From contig CAIORQ010000032.1 of assembly GCA_903860745.1 (NCBI GenBank), positions 1-60,685 on the forward strand: DNA of 60,685 nucleotides, given 5' to 3'. Both the position numbers and the translations under genes were made by a program. Shown in pieces: positions 15,374 through 24,102 of this stretch; position 1 is the first letter of the stretch, and the number at the start of each line of letters is the position of its first letter. A model generated the notes under the pieces. That model was not told where the DNA came from. It worked only from the letters and a program-made list of their open reading frames with translations, and did not search any database. The stretch comes from an uncultured Actinomycetes bacterium (lineage in GTDB: Bacteria; Actinomycetota; Acidimicrobiia; Acidimicrobiales; RAAP-2).

Positions 15374-16234
15374 GTGCCTACACCCGCCCTGCCCCCTCAG
15401 GGTGCACCGGACCGGTCGCGTCGCTGGCGTCGCGTACGCCGAGCCGCTGCACTTCCCCTGGCTGCACTCGTCCTCTCCGGCTGCACGGTGCCGAGTTTCG
15501 GGGCCCACGCCGGGGTCACCGACTCGTCGAAGTCCGTCTTCCACCTCTGGCAGGGTTTCTCGATAGCGGCCGTCATCATCGGCGGACTGACGGTCCTGCT
15601 CATGCTCTGGGCGGTCCTGCGCTACCGCCGTCGGGGCGATGCCATCCCCCCCCAGCACCAGTACCACCTCCCCCTGGAGATCGTCTACACGGTGGTCCCG
15701 ATCCTCGTCGTCTTCGGACTCTTCGCGGCGACCCTGGTCGTCGAGAACAAGGAGACCTCCAACCCCAAGACGAACGTCACCATCGACGTCAACGCCTTCC
15801 AGTGGGGCTGGCAGTTCACCTATCCGGGCTCCAACGCCCTGGTCTACGGACAGACGACCCAGAGCCCCGAGATGGTCATGCCGGTCAACACCAACGTCCA
15901 CATCAACCTGACCTCGACCGACGTGATCCACGGCTTCTACGTGCGCGCCTTCAACTTCTCCCGCTACGCACTGCCCGGCGTCGACAACCAGTTCACCATT
16001 CGCGCCCAGAGCACCGGCACCTACTTCGGCCAGTGCACCCAACTCTGCGGCCTCTACCACTCCTTGATGTTCTTCCGCGTCAAGGTCGTCACCCCGGCGC
16101 AGTACGCCCAGTGGCTCGACACCTTCAACAACCCCGCCGACGCCGCCAAGGCGGCCGCCGCGGTGAAGACCACCAACGAGGAGCTCGCCACCGGCGTCGC
16201 CTCCAATCCCAGCAACACCAAGTTCGGGAGATAA
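15374..16234 (+). CDS. ctaC: Cytochrome c oxidase subunit II
   Basis: A 286-residue lipoprotein-type oxidase subunit. An Arg-rich N-terminus and hydrophobic stretch end in the lipobox LVLSGC with Cys37 as likely lipid site. Two transmembrane helices follow (about 62-85 and 105-130), then a cupredoxin domain with the CuA site: TSTDVIHGFYV supplies the first His and CTQLCGLYHSLMF supplies two Cys, His and Met. It accepts electrons from cytochrome c on the outer face and passes them to subunit I. It heads a block with ctaD (3-nt gap) and ctaF. Confidence 0.95.
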   Translation: MPTPALPPQGAPDRSRRWRRVRRAAALPLAALVLSGCTVPSFGAHAGVTDSSKSVFHLWQGFSIAAVIIGGLTVLLMLWAVLRYRRRGDAIPPQHQYHLPLEIVYTVVPILVVFGLFAATLVVENKETSNPKTNVTIDVNAFQWGWQFTYPGSNALVYGQTTQSPEMVMPVNTNVHINLTSTDVIHGFYVRAFNFSRYALPGVDNQFTIRAQSTGTYFGQCTQLCGLYHSLMFFRVKVVTPAQYAQWLDTFNNPADAAKAAAAVKTTNEELATGVASNPSNTKFGR

Positions 16235-16237
16235 CCA

Positions 16238-17935
16238 ATGACTGACGTCCTCGAGCCGGTTCAGCACCAGGGCCACGGTGACCACGAGGAGCACCACGGC
16301 CCCACCGGCATCCTCAACTGGTTGACCTCCACCGACCACAAGGTCATCGGCCTGTCCTACACCGTGACCTCGGTCATCATGCTGGTGATCGGCGGCCTCT
16401 TCGCGGAGATCATCCGAGCCCAGCTGGCCAGTCCCAACGGCAACCTCGTCTCGCTGGCGCAGTACAACGAACTCTTCACCATGCACGGCTCGGTGATGAT
16501 CTACCTCTTCGCCGGCCCCTTCGCCTTCGGCGCCCTGGCCAACATCATCGTGCCGATCCAGATCGGTGCGCCCGACATGGCCTTCCCGCGACTGAACGCG
16601 CTGTCGTACTGGTTGTACCTCAGTGGCGCCATCACGATGCTGCTGGGCTTCTTCACGGCGGGTGGCGCGGCCAACTTCGGATGGGTCGGCTACGCCCCGC
16701 TGTCGAACTCTCTGAACACCCCCGGAGCGGGGGCGGACCTGTGGATCGGCGGACTGCTGCTGACGGGCTTCTCGGCCATCTTCACGGGGGTCAACCTGGT
16801 CGCGACCATCTTCTACCTTCGTGCGCCGGGCATGACCATGTTCCGCATGCCGATCTTCACCTGGAACATGCTGGTCACCGCCATCTTGATCCTGCTCGCC
16901 TTCCCCGTCTTGACCGCCGGCCTGATCATGCTCTACTGCGACCGCCACTTCGGCACGCACATCTTCTCGGTGGCCGGTGGCGGCGTTCCCGTCCTGTGGC
17001 AGCACATCTTCTGGTTCTGGGGCCACCCCGAGGTCTACATCCTGGCCCTGCCCTTCTTCGGCATGGTGACCGAGATCATCGCGGTCTTCTCGCGCAAGCC
17101 GGTCTTCGGCTACAAGGGGATGATCTTCGCCACGCTGACCATCGCCGCCCTGTCGCTGGGCGTCTGGGCGCACCACATGTTCACCACCGGCGTCGTGCTG
17201 TTGCCCTTCTTCTCGATCATGAGTCTGCTCATCGCGGTGCCAACCGGTATCAAGATGTTCAACTGGATCGGGACGATGTGGCGAGGGCAGGTATGGTTCT
17301 CCACCGCCATGCTCATGGCCCTGGGCTTCTTGTTCACCTTCCTCATCGGCGGTCTCACCGGCATCTACCTGGCGAGCCCGCCGCTGGACTTCTTCACGCA
17401 CGACACCTACTTCGTGGTGGCGCACTTCCACTCCGTGGTCATGGCGCTCGTGCTCGCCGGTATGGCGGGGCTCTACTACTGGGGACCGAAGATCACCGGC
17501 TACATGCTCAACGAGCCTCTCGGCAAGGCCCAGTTCTGGCTGCTCTTCCTCGGCAGCCAGCTCTTCACCTTCCCCCTCTACATCCTGGGTCTCGACGGCA
17601 TGGCGCGTCGCATGGCGCTCTACCCCCACGACCCCCAGTGGAAGATGCTCAACGACCTCTCCTCGGTGGGCGCCTTCGTCATCGGTCTCTCGACGGTCAT
17701 CTTCGTGATCAACGTCGTGGTGAGTTGGAAGAAGTACCCGGCCGGCGACAACCCGTGGGACGCCCACACCCTGGAGTGGTTCACCACCTCGCCTCCCCCG
17801 CACCACAACTTCTACCGCCTGCCCCAGATCCGCTCCGAGCGTCCGACCTGGGACTACAACCACCCCGAGCACCGCACGCTGCACCACGGTGAGCACGCGG
17901 CAGCCGAACACGCCCCCGAGGAGGCCCCGGTATGA
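16238..17935 (+). CDS. ctaD: Cytochrome c oxidase subunit I
   Basis: A 565-residue aa3-type heme-copper oxidase subunit with twelve transmembrane helices. Heme a ligand region MHGSVMIYLF, the CuB/proton-channel motif WFWGHPEVYILALP with the family-A1 glutamate, the His pair in VWAHHMF, and the heme ligand motif THDTYFVVAHFHSVV are all present. The first 22 residues are His-rich (HQGHGDHEEHHG), as is the C-terminal tail (PPPHHNFYR, LHHGEHAAAEH). It reduces O2 to water and pumps protons. ctaF starts inside its stop codon (ATGA). Confidence 0.96.
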   Translation: MTDVLEPVQHQGHGDHEEHHGPTGILNWLTSTDHKVIGLSYTVTSVIMLVIGGLFAEIIRAQLASPNGNLVSLAQYNELFTMHGSVMIYLFAGPFAFGALANIIVPIQIGAPDMAFPRLNALSYWLYLSGAITMLLGFFTAGGAANFGWVGYAPLSNSLNTPGAGADLWIGGLLLTGFSAIFTGVNLVATIFYLRAPGMTMFRMPIFTWNMLVTAILILLAFPVLTAGLIMLYCDRHFGTHIFSVAGGGVPVLWQHIFWFWGHPEVYILALPFFGMVTEIIAVFSRKPVFGYKGMIFATLTIAALSLGVWAHHMFTTGVVLLPFFSIMSLLIAVPTGIKMFNWIGTMWRGQVWFSTAMLMALGFLFTFLIGGLTGIYLASPPLDFFTHDTYFVVAHFHSVVMALVLAGMAGLYYWGPKITGYMLNEPLGKAQFWLLFLGSQLFTFPLYILGLDGMARRMALYPHDPQWKMLNDLSSVGAFVIGLSTVIFVINVVVSWKKYPAGDNPWDAHTLEWFTTSPPPHHNFYRLPQIRSERPTWDYNHPEHRTLHHGEHAAAEHAPEEAPV

Positions 17936-18324
17936 AGGTAGAAGCCAAGATCCTCCTGGGCCTGGGGACCTTCTTCGGCCTGATGTGCCTGGTGTACTGG
18001 AACTGGAGCCTCGAGAACGCCGGCGGCATCATGATGTTCGCGGGTATGCTCCTGGGCTTCCTGCCCGGCGGCTACTACTACTGGTGGAGCCGTCGGATGG
18101 CCCCGCGCCCCGAGGACAACCCCCACGCGACCCAGCCCGACGGCGCGGGCGTGGTCGGGGCCTTCCCCGGCTCGTCGATCTTCCCCTTCGTGCTGGGCAT
18201 GGGCGCGTTCTTCGTCGTCCTGGCGCTCGTGTTCGGCATCTGGTTCCTGGTGCCGGGTCTCGGACTGGTCGTGTGGGCCCTGCTGGGAGGCACCGCCGAG
18301 GGCCGTCGCGGCGGCCAGCACTAA
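17932..18324 (+). CDS. ctaF: Cytochrome c oxidase subunit 4 (actinobacterial type)
   Basis: A 130-residue membrane protein with four hydrophobic helices arranged as two pairs: about 7-25 and 33-50, then about 83-100 and 104-122. MKVEAKILLGLGTFFG and GGYYYWWSRRM match the actinobacterial CtaF subunit, found with ctaC/ctaD/ctaE in the bc1-aa3 supercomplex. ATG overlaps the ctaD stop by 4 nt. Subunit III (ctaE) and the bc1 genes are not in the window. Confidence 0.9.
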   Translation: MKVEAKILLGLGTFFGLMCLVYWNWSLENAGGIMMFAGMLLGFLPGGYYYWWSRRMAPRPEDNPHATQPDGAGVVGAFPGSSIFPFVLGMGAFFVVLALVFGIWFLVPGLGLVVWALLGGTAEGRRGGQH

Positions 18325-18441
18325 AAGAATTAGATACCTTTGTCCCGGTTGTCCCGGCGTCGGGCCTCGGGCGTGTACCTAAAATGAGCCAGGTGCTGTC
18401 TCGTCTTTGAGCGCAGCGTCGCGTCACAGTAAGGAGACCCA

Positions 18442-19257
18442 GTGTCAACCACGGCAACTTCCACCAAGGTCGTTCTAGGCGGGACACGGGGTGGACCCGA
18501 CGTCGAGACGCTGCGCACCGACCGCTGGTGGATCCAACCGATGGTCACCGCGTCGATCCTCACCGCCTTCATCATCTACGCGACCTGGGCGGCCTTCCAG
18601 AACCGCTACTACTACGTGGGCGCGAACGTGCACCGCGACCTCATCAGCCCCTTCGACTCGCCCTGCGTCGCGAGTGACTGCGTGTCGGGTTCCAAGGCGG
18701 GCTTCTTCCTCAACGGCTGGACCCTGGCGCCCGCGCTGTTGATCCTGCCCTTCCCCCTCGCCTTCCGCTTCACCTGCTACTACTACCGGCGCAGCTACTA
18801 CCGCGCCTTCTGGTGGTCGCCGCCGGCCTGCGCGGTGGCCGACGCCCACGGCTCCTACTCGGGTGAGACCCGCTTCCCCCTGCTCGTGCAGAACCTGCAC
18901 CGCTACGCCTTCTACGCCGGCCTCGTCTTCAACGTCCTGTTGACCTACGACGCCATCCGCGCGCTGCGTCAGCCTGGCCTGGGCTGGGGCGTCACCGTCG
19001 GCACGATCGTCCTGTTCATCAACGCGGCCCTGCTGTGGCTCTACTCGCTGTCGTGCCACGCCTGCCGGCACCTCTGCGGCGGCGGCGTCAAGAGCTTCAA
19101 GGCCCACCCGATCCGCTACCGCTTTTGGAAGTTCCTGACCCCCCTCAACGCGAAGCACATGAACTTCGCCTGGGCGTCGCTGATCTTCGTCGCCCTCACC
19201 GACGTCTACGTGCGTCTGGTCGCTTCGGGCGCCCTCACCGACTACAAGTTGTTCTAA
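18442..19257 (+). CDS. sdhC: Sdh1-type succinate dehydrogenase membrane anchor
   Basis: A 271-residue membrane subunit with about five hydrophobic segments, much longer than classic SdhC/SdhD and similar in size to the anchor of mycobacterial Sdh1 (Rv0249c, about 273 residues). The striking element is SCHACRHLCGGG: Cys205, His206, Cys208, His210 and Cys212 at the end of a helix. Mycobacterial Sdh1 has been reported to hold a Rieske-type [2Fe-2S] cluster in its membrane subunit, and this motif is the obvious ligand set here. Cys75/Cys80 in an outer loop (DSPCVASDC) could form a disulfide. GTG start with AAGGAG upstream. It is the first gene of the sdh operon, anchoring SdhA/SdhB and passing electrons to menaquinone. 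Confidence 0.85.
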   Translation: MSTTATSTKVVLGGTRGGPDVETLRTDRWWIQPMVTASILTAFIIYATWAAFQNRYYYVGANVHRDLISPFDSPCVASDCVSGSKAGFFLNGWTLAPALLILPFPLAFRFTCYYYRRSYYRAFWWSPPACAVADAHGSYSGETRFPLLVQNLHRYAFYAGLVFNVLLTYDAIRALRQPGLGWGVTVGTIVLFINAALLWLYSLSCHACRHLCGGGVKSFKAHPIRYRFWKFLTPLNAKHMNFAWASLIFVALTDVYVRLVASGALTDYKLF

Positions 19258-19268
19258 GAAGGATTGAC

Positions 19269-21077
19269 GTGACCTACGAACACCACGAGTACGACGTTCT
19301 CATCATCGGCGCCGGTGGAGCCGGTCTGCGCGCGGCCATCGAGGCCAAGCAACGCGGCCTGCGGGTCGGCATCGTCACGAAGTCGCTGCTGGGCAAGGCC
19401 CACACCGTCATGGCTGAGGGCGGCATGGCCGCGGCCATGGGCAACGTCTACCCCGAGGACAACTGGATGGTCCACTTCCGCGACACCATGCGCGGCGGCA
19501 AGTACCTCAACAACTACCGGATGGCCGAACTGCACGCCAAGGAGTCGCCGACGCGCGTCTACGAGCTCGAACAGTGGGGCGCCCTCTTCGACCGCACCAA
19601 GGACGGCAAGATCCTCCAGCGCGACTTCGGCGGACACCGCTACGCGCGCCTGGCCCACGTCGGCGACCGCACCGGCCTCGAGCTGATCCGCACCCTGCAG
19701 CAGAAGGTCGTCTCGATGGGCACCGACGTGTTCATGGAGCACAAGGTCCTCAAGCTCGTGCACGACGCCAACGGCAAGGTCGCCGGCTGCGTGGCCTACA
19801 GTCGCCCGACCGGCGAGTTCGTCACCTTCGCGGCCAAGGCCATCATCCTGGCCACCGGCGGCGCGGGCAAGTCGTGGAAGTTCACCTCCAACTCCTGGGA
19901 GGGGACCGGTGACGGTCACGCCATGGCCCTGTGGGCGGGGGCCAAGCTCATCGACATGGAGTGCATCCAGTTCCACCCGACCGGCATGGTCTGGCCCCTG
20001 TCGGTGCGCGGTCTGCTGGTCACCGAGGGCGTGCGCGGCGACGGCGGCGTGCTGCGCAACTCCGAGGGTCGCCGCTTCATGTTCGACTACGTGACGCCGA
20101 TGTTCCGCGCCGAGACGGCCGAGACCGAGGAGGAGGCCGACAAGTGGTACGACGACCACTCCGCGGGTCGTCGTCCCCCCGAGCTGCTCCCCCGTGACGA
20201 GGTGGCCCGCGCCATCAACGCCGAGGTCAAGGCCGGGCGCGGATCGCCCCACGGCGGCGTCTACCTCGACATCGCGACGCGGCGCACCCCGGAGTTCATC
20301 CGCCGGCGCCTGCCCTCGATGTACCACCAGTTCATGGAGCTCGCCGGGGTGGACATCACCACCGAGCCCATGGAGATCGGCCCGACCTGCCACTACATCA
20401 TGGGCGGCGTCCAGGTGGTCGCCGACGACGCCGCCACCGCGGTGGCGGGCCTCTTCGCCGCCGGCGAGGTGGCGGGCGGCATGCACGGCGCCAACCGCCT
20501 GGGGGGCAACTCCCTGAGCGACTTGATCGTCTTCGGCAAGCGCGCCGGTGAGGGCGCCGCTGACTACATCGCCGCCGGCGAGGTGGCCGGCGACATGGAC
20601 ATGTCCGAGGTCGAGGCGGCCGTGGCCGAGGCGCTGGCTCCCTTCGAGCGCGAAGAGGGCGAGAACCCCTACGACATCCAGCGCGACCTCCAGGAGATGA
20701 TGCAGGCGAACGTCGGCATCATCCGCACCCAGAGCGAGCTCGACTACGCGCTGGAGCAGCTGGAGTCCTTCTCGGAGCGTGTGCGCCACATCAAGGTGAA
20801 GGGTGGCCGGGCCTACAACCCCGGCTGGAACCTGGCCACCGACCTGCCCGCCATGCTCACCGTCTGTCGGGCGGTGGCCATCGGTGCGGGCCTGCGCAAG
20901 GAGTCGCGCGGCGGACACACCCGCGAGGACTTCCCGGCCGCGGACGCCGAGTACGGGAAGTTCAACTTCGCCCACTCCACCAACGGTGGCAACTGGGACA
21001 GCGAGATCGTGACCGAACGGTCGCCGCTCTTGGAAATGCCCGAGGAACTCAAGGCCCTGCTCGAGGAGGCAAAGTAA
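19269..21077 (+). CDS. sdhA: Succinate dehydrogenase flavoprotein subunit
   Basis: A 602-residue FAD subunit. The dinucleotide motif DVLIIGAGGAGLRAA lies at residues 9-23, and His45 in GKAHTVMAEGG is the position of covalent FAD attachment. ATGGAG, ECIQFHPTGM and CHYIMGG bear the substrate-site pattern, and GANRLGGNSLSDL is conserved. GTG 19269 follows AAGGA; the frame is open upstream but only as a shadow of sdhC. It oxidises succinate to fumarate on the cytoplasmic side. TAATG overlap with sdhB. Confidence 0.95.
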   Translation: MTYEHHEYDVLIIGAGGAGLRAAIEAKQRGLRVGIVTKSLLGKAHTVMAEGGMAAAMGNVYPEDNWMVHFRDTMRGGKYLNNYRMAELHAKESPTRVYELEQWGALFDRTKDGKILQRDFGGHRYARLAHVGDRTGLELIRTLQQKVVSMGTDVFMEHKVLKLVHDANGKVAGCVAYSRPTGEFVTFAAKAIILATGGAGKSWKFTSNSWEGTGDGHAMALWAGAKLIDMECIQFHPTGMVWPLSVRGLLVTEGVRGDGGVLRNSEGRRFMFDYVTPMFRAETAETEEEADKWYDDHSAGRRPPELLPRDEVARAINAEVKAGRGSPHGGVYLDIATRRTPEFIRRRLPSMYHQFMELAGVDITTEPMEIGPTCHYIMGGVQVVADDAATAVAGLFAAGEVAGGMHGANRLGGNSLSDLIVFGKRAGEGAADYIAAGEVAGDMDMSEVEAAVAEALAPFEREEGENPYDIQRDLQEMMQANVGIIRTQSELDYALEQLESFSERVRHIKVKGGRAYNPGWNLATDLPAMLTVCRAVAIGAGLRKESRGGHTREDFPAADAEYGKFNFAHSTNGGNWDSEIVTERSPLLEMPEELKALLEEAK

Positions 21078-21856
21078 TGGCTGAAGTGACGATGCGCGTC
21101 TGGCGCGGCGACGCGAGCGGCGGCGACTTCGAGTCCTACACGGTGGCTCAGAACGAGGGTGAGGTCGTCCTCGACATCATCCACCGCATCCAGGCGACCG
21201 AGGCACCCGACCTGGCGTGCCGCTGGAACTGCAAGGCCGGCAAGTGCGGCAGCTGCGCGGCCGAGATCAACGGCAAGCCCCGCCTGATGTGCATGACGCG
21301 CATGGACCAGTTGCCCGAGGGCCCCGTCACGGTGACGCCGATGAAGACCTTCCCCATCATCCGCGACCTGGTGACCGACGTCTCGTTCAACTTCGTCCAG
21401 GCGGAGAAGGTGCCGGCCCTCCTGCCGCCGCCGATGCCCGAGGGCGGCTACGTGATGTTCCAGGAGGACGTCCAGCGCGGTCAGGAGTTCCGCAAGTGCA
21501 TCGAGTGCTTCATGTGTCAGGACGTCTGCCACGTGATCCGCGACCACGAGGAGAACAAGACCAACTACGCCGGTCCGCGCTTCTTCATCCGCTACGCCGA
21601 GCTCGAGATGCACCCCCTAGACACCAATGACCGCCGCGACCTGGTGCGCGAGGCCATGGGGCTGGGCTACTGCAACATCACCAAGTGCTGCACCGAGGTC
21701 TGCCCCGAGCACATCAAGATCACCGACAACGCCATCATCCCCTTGAAGGAACGCGTCGTCGACGCCCACTACGACCCGATCGCCTGGCTCGGCCGTAAGA
21801 TCCGCCGGCGCACCAAGCGGTCGGCCGACGACGCCGCCGTCCAGCCCGCTCCCTAG
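21077..21856 (+). CDS. sdhB: Succinate dehydrogenase iron-sulfur subunit
   Basis: A 259-residue subunit with three cluster sites: the plant-type [2Fe-2S] cysteines in CRWNCKAGKCGSC and a later Cys, and the C-terminal CIECFMCQDVC and YCNITKCCTEVCP sets for [4Fe-4S] and [3Fe-4S]. It carries electrons from SdhA to the anchor. The C-terminus is extended by a basic tail (RKIRRRTKR). ATG overlaps the sdhA stop by one base. Confidence 0.95.
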   Translation: MAEVTMRVWRGDASGGDFESYTVAQNEGEVVLDIIHRIQATEAPDLACRWNCKAGKCGSCAAEINGKPRLMCMTRMDQLPEGPVTVTPMKTFPIIRDLVTDVSFNFVQAEKVPALLPPPMPEGGYVMFQEDVQRGQEFRKCIECFMCQDVCHVIRDHEENKTNYAGPRFFIRYAELEMHPLDTNDRRDLVREAMGLGYCNITKCCTEVCPEHIKITDNAIIPLKERVVDAHYDPIAWLGRKIRRRTKRSADDAAVQPAP

Positions 21857-21859
21857 GCC

Positions 21860-22213
21860 GTGAGCGACTTCCTCTCGGACCAGTGGTTCGAGGAGCTCAA
21901 CGCGCGCCTGGTCACCGCTCCCCCCCTGCCGACGGGCGCTCGGGCCTGCCAGGTGGTGGTGGAGTTCGAGGGGGCGCCCGCCACGGCTCCCCACGCCTTG
22001 ACCCTCACGGTGGGCGAGGGAGCGCGCGTCACGCCGGGTGACTCGCTGGGCGCCGACGTGATCTTGCGCCTCTCCTTCGACGACGCCCGGGCCCTGACGG
22101 CCGGCGAGCTCGACAGCGCCGCGGCGCTGCGCGAGGGACGGCTCAAGGTCCGAGGCGACGTCAACGTCGTCGTCCCCCTGGCCGGCTGGCTGCACACGGC
22201 GCTCTTCGCCTGA
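21860..22213 (+). CDS. Small SCP2 sterol-carrier-like protein
   Basis: A 117-residue protein resembling the SCP2 lipid-binding fold: VVVEFEG, LTLTVGEGARV, VILRLSFDDARAL and a C-terminal GRLKVRGDVNVVVPLAGWL, which is the SCP2-type closing helix. Such domains bind lipids or acyl-CoA, or serve as accessory modules. GTG 21860 begins 3 nt after the sdhB stop, so it belongs to the sdh operon. A role in quinone or lipid handling at Sdh is only a guess. Confidence 0.6.
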   Translation: MSDFLSDQWFEELNARLVTAPPLPTGARACQVVVEFEGAPATAPHALTLTVGEGARVTPGDSLGADVILRLSFDDARALTAGELDSAAALREGRLKVRGDVNVVVPLAGWLHTALFA

Positions 22214-22345
22214 CGCGGCCGGCGCCACCACCGGGTCGCGCGCCCCCGATGATGGTCGTTGCGGCCGGCGCGAATTCCACCAGACGTGCACCGTGACGTC
22301 ACCCGAAAGTCACCCGAACACCCCACTCGCTTCTCGCGGGTTCCC

Positions 22346-22351
22346 TATCCT
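22346..22351 (+). promoter_or_regulatory. -10 box of MFS gene (leaderless)
   Basis: TATCCT ends 7 nt before GTG 22359, with no Shine-Dalgarno between. It lies at the end of the 145-bp gap after the sdh operon, which also holds two direct copies of GCGGCCGGCGC at 22215-22225 and 22261-22271. Confidence 0.5.
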
Positions 22352-22358
22352 TGGTCCC

Positions 22359-23708
22359 GTGAGCGAGAGCCCCCTGTCGCAGAGTCTCGGTCGGGACGGG
22401 CGTTCATGGACGCACTACCGTCAGGCCTACCTCTGGTGCGCCATGAGCATCCACCTGGGTGAGTACATGGCCATGATGATCACGTCGTACCTGGTGTTCC
22501 ACCGCACCCACTCGGTGACCCTCACCGGACTCATCCTGGTCCTGTACAACGCGCCCGCCCTGTTGTTGACCACTCCGGCGACGGCGCTCAGCCACCACTA
22601 CGGCGCGGCCCGGGTGGACGCGTGGGTGAACACCAGCGAGGCCCTGATCACCCTGGTCCCCGCCGTCTTGGGCTTCACGCACCACTTGACCCTGGGCGGG
22701 CTCTACTGCTGGGTCCTGGCCTTCGGGGTCTGCGAAGGGCTCAACACCCCCAATTCTCTCCTGATCCGCCGGCTCATCTCGCCGCCCCAGGGACTGCCCG
22801 AGCTCAACAGCGCCTACACGCGCAACGTGGCCGTGGCCGCCACCGTGGGCATCCTCGCCGGAGGAGGCGTCTTCTCCCTCGTCGGACCGGGCTGGGTGTT
22901 CGTGATCTGCGCGGCCACCGCGGTGCCCGAGGTCCTTCTCTTCTTCCGTCTCGCCCGACTGAGCGGACACGACGACCGCCACAGCGGGGAATCGGATTCC
23001 TTGCGCGACGCCATCGGGCTCTTGCGCACCGAGCCGGGACTGTCGATGGCCTGCCGCTTCGCCGTCCTGTGCTTCTTCGTCGCGGGCTACGCGGTCACCC
23101 TGCCGGCGATCGCCAACGCCGTGGGCAGTGGCGCCGTGAACCTCTCCTTCCTGGAGGCCGGGTCGCTCCTCGGAGGGATCTTCGTCGCCGTCTTCGTCAA
23201 GCGGGCGCACGGCCGGGTGAGCTGGGGCCGGGTCCAGAGGATCTGCTACTTCGCGGCGGGGGCCGGCCTCGCGGCGATGGCGTCGGTGGAGTACGTCAGC
23301 GGTCCCCACTCGGCGAGCTCGAGCGTCCTGGTGATCCTCACCACGATCCCGGTGAGCTTCACCGTCCTGCTGAACGTGTCCATCGTCACCTCGGTCATCC
23401 AGGTCGGCACACCGCCCGAGAAGCGCGTCTCGATGTTCACCCTCGTGGCGCTCATCCCCCTCGTCGTGGGCCCGCTGAGCCAGGAGCTGGTCGGCTCCAT
23501 CGCCGACCGCTTCTCCGTGTCCAGCGCGCTCGGTGTCGTCGCGGCCATCACGGTCCTGGTCAACAGTTTCACCTCCCACCGTCCCATGAGCCGTCACTTC
23601 GAGGCGCTCAACGAGATGACCACGCCCTTCCAGGTCAACGAGATGATGTCCCAGCGAGGTGGTCACCGGGGCCACCTGCACCTGCACCACCACCGCGACG
23701 ACACCTAG
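22359..23708 (+). CDS. MFS transporter
   Basis: A protein of about 449 residues with ten to twelve hydrophobic helices in the major facilitator pattern, closest in style to the MFS_3/EntS-like drug or siderophore exporters. RVDAWVNTSEALITL, the loop LNSAYTRNVAVAATVG and the long cytosolic loop RLARLSGHDDRHSGES between the halves are visible. The substrate is unknown. The C-terminal tail is His-rich (HRGHLHLHHHRDD), which may bind metal. GTG 22359 is chosen because a -10 box sits 7 nt upstream; the frame extends to 22293. Confidence 0.8.
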   Translation: MSESPLSQSLGRDGRSWTHYRQAYLWCAMSIHLGEYMAMMITSYLVFHRTHSVTLTGLILVLYNAPALLLTTPATALSHHYGAARVDAWVNTSEALITLVPAVLGFTHHLTLGGLYCWVLAFGVCEGLNTPNSLLIRRLISPPQGLPELNSAYTRNVAVAATVGILAGGGVFSLVGPGWVFVICAATAVPEVLLFFRLARLSGHDDRHSGESDSLRDAIGLLRTEPGLSMACRFAVLCFFVAGYAVTLPAIANAVGSGAVNLSFLEAGSLLGGIFVAVFVKRAHGRVSWGRVQRICYFAAGAGLAAMASVEYVSGPHSASSSVLVILTTIPVSFTVLLNVSIVTSVIQVGTPPEKRVSMFTLVALIPLVVGPLSQELVGSIADRFSVSSALGVVAAITVLVNSFTSHRPMSRHFEALNEMTTPFQVNEMMSQRGGHRGHLHLHHHRDDT

Positions 23709-23724
23709 CCCCGCCGCGGTGACC

Positions 23725-23742
23725 CGCGACGACCCCGTCGCG
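23725..23742. terminator. Hairpin between convergent genes
   Basis: CGCGACG-ACCC-CGTCGCG is a perfect 7-bp stem with a 4-nt loop in the 37-bp gap between the MFS stop and the stop of the opposing coiled-coil gene. There is no T tract, so it would act as a bidirectional, GC-rich terminator. Confidence 0.5.
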
Positions 23743-23745
23743 TCG

Positions 23746-24102
23746 CTAGGGGGTGGACGGGTCCGCGGGAGGTGACGACGAACCGACGCCCTTGAGCGCG
23801 GCCATGTGCTCGGCGTGATTGGCCTTCGCCAGTTCGAGCTGCGCCTCGTGGTGCTTCTGCGCCTGGGCGAGGGCCTCTTGGTGATGGGCCTCGGCCTGTT
23901 CCATCTTCTCGCGGTGCTGGGCCTCGAGCTTGTCGTGGAGCCCCTTGACGTGGTTGTTCACCCAGTCCCTGATCCGCGGAACGAAGAGGTACGACGCGAT
24001 GCTCGCGAGGACGACCCAGATGGCGGTCGCAACGATGTCGCCGGGAATGCCGCCGGACCCGCCGGCCGGCCACACCCAACGGTCCCAGAAGGTGTTGCTC
24101 AC
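23746..24102 (-). CDS. Membrane-anchored coiled-coil protein
   Basis: A 118-residue protein: a short N-terminus rich in Trp and Gly (TFWDRWVWPAGGSGG), one transmembrane helix (about 24-43, VATAIWVVLASIASYLF), then a long charged helix of about 60 residues packed with His, Glu, Ala and Gln (QHREKMEQAEAHHQEALAQ), which should form a coiled coil, and a short Ser/Pro tail. Function unknown. GTG 24102 overlaps the stop of the upstream gene (GTGA), so the two are made together. Confidence 0.65.
   Translation of the reverse strand: MSNTFWDRWVWPAGGSGGIPGDIVATAIWVVLASIASYLFVPRIRDWVNNHVKGLHDKLEAQHREKMEQAEAHHQEALAQAQKHHEAQLELAKANHAEHMAALKGVGSSSPPADPSTP

Noticed and set aside
15368-17911. Very long minus-strand open frame (847 codons) opposite ctaC-ctaD
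   Set aside because: Its translation is a charged, low-complexity mixture (runs of E, G, H, V, R) and it lies antisense to clearly recognised oxidase genes; it is a GC-bias shadow.
19254-20975. Minus-strand open frame of 573 codons opposite sdhA
   Set aside because: No family resemblance, shadow composition, and sdhA on the plus strand is certain.
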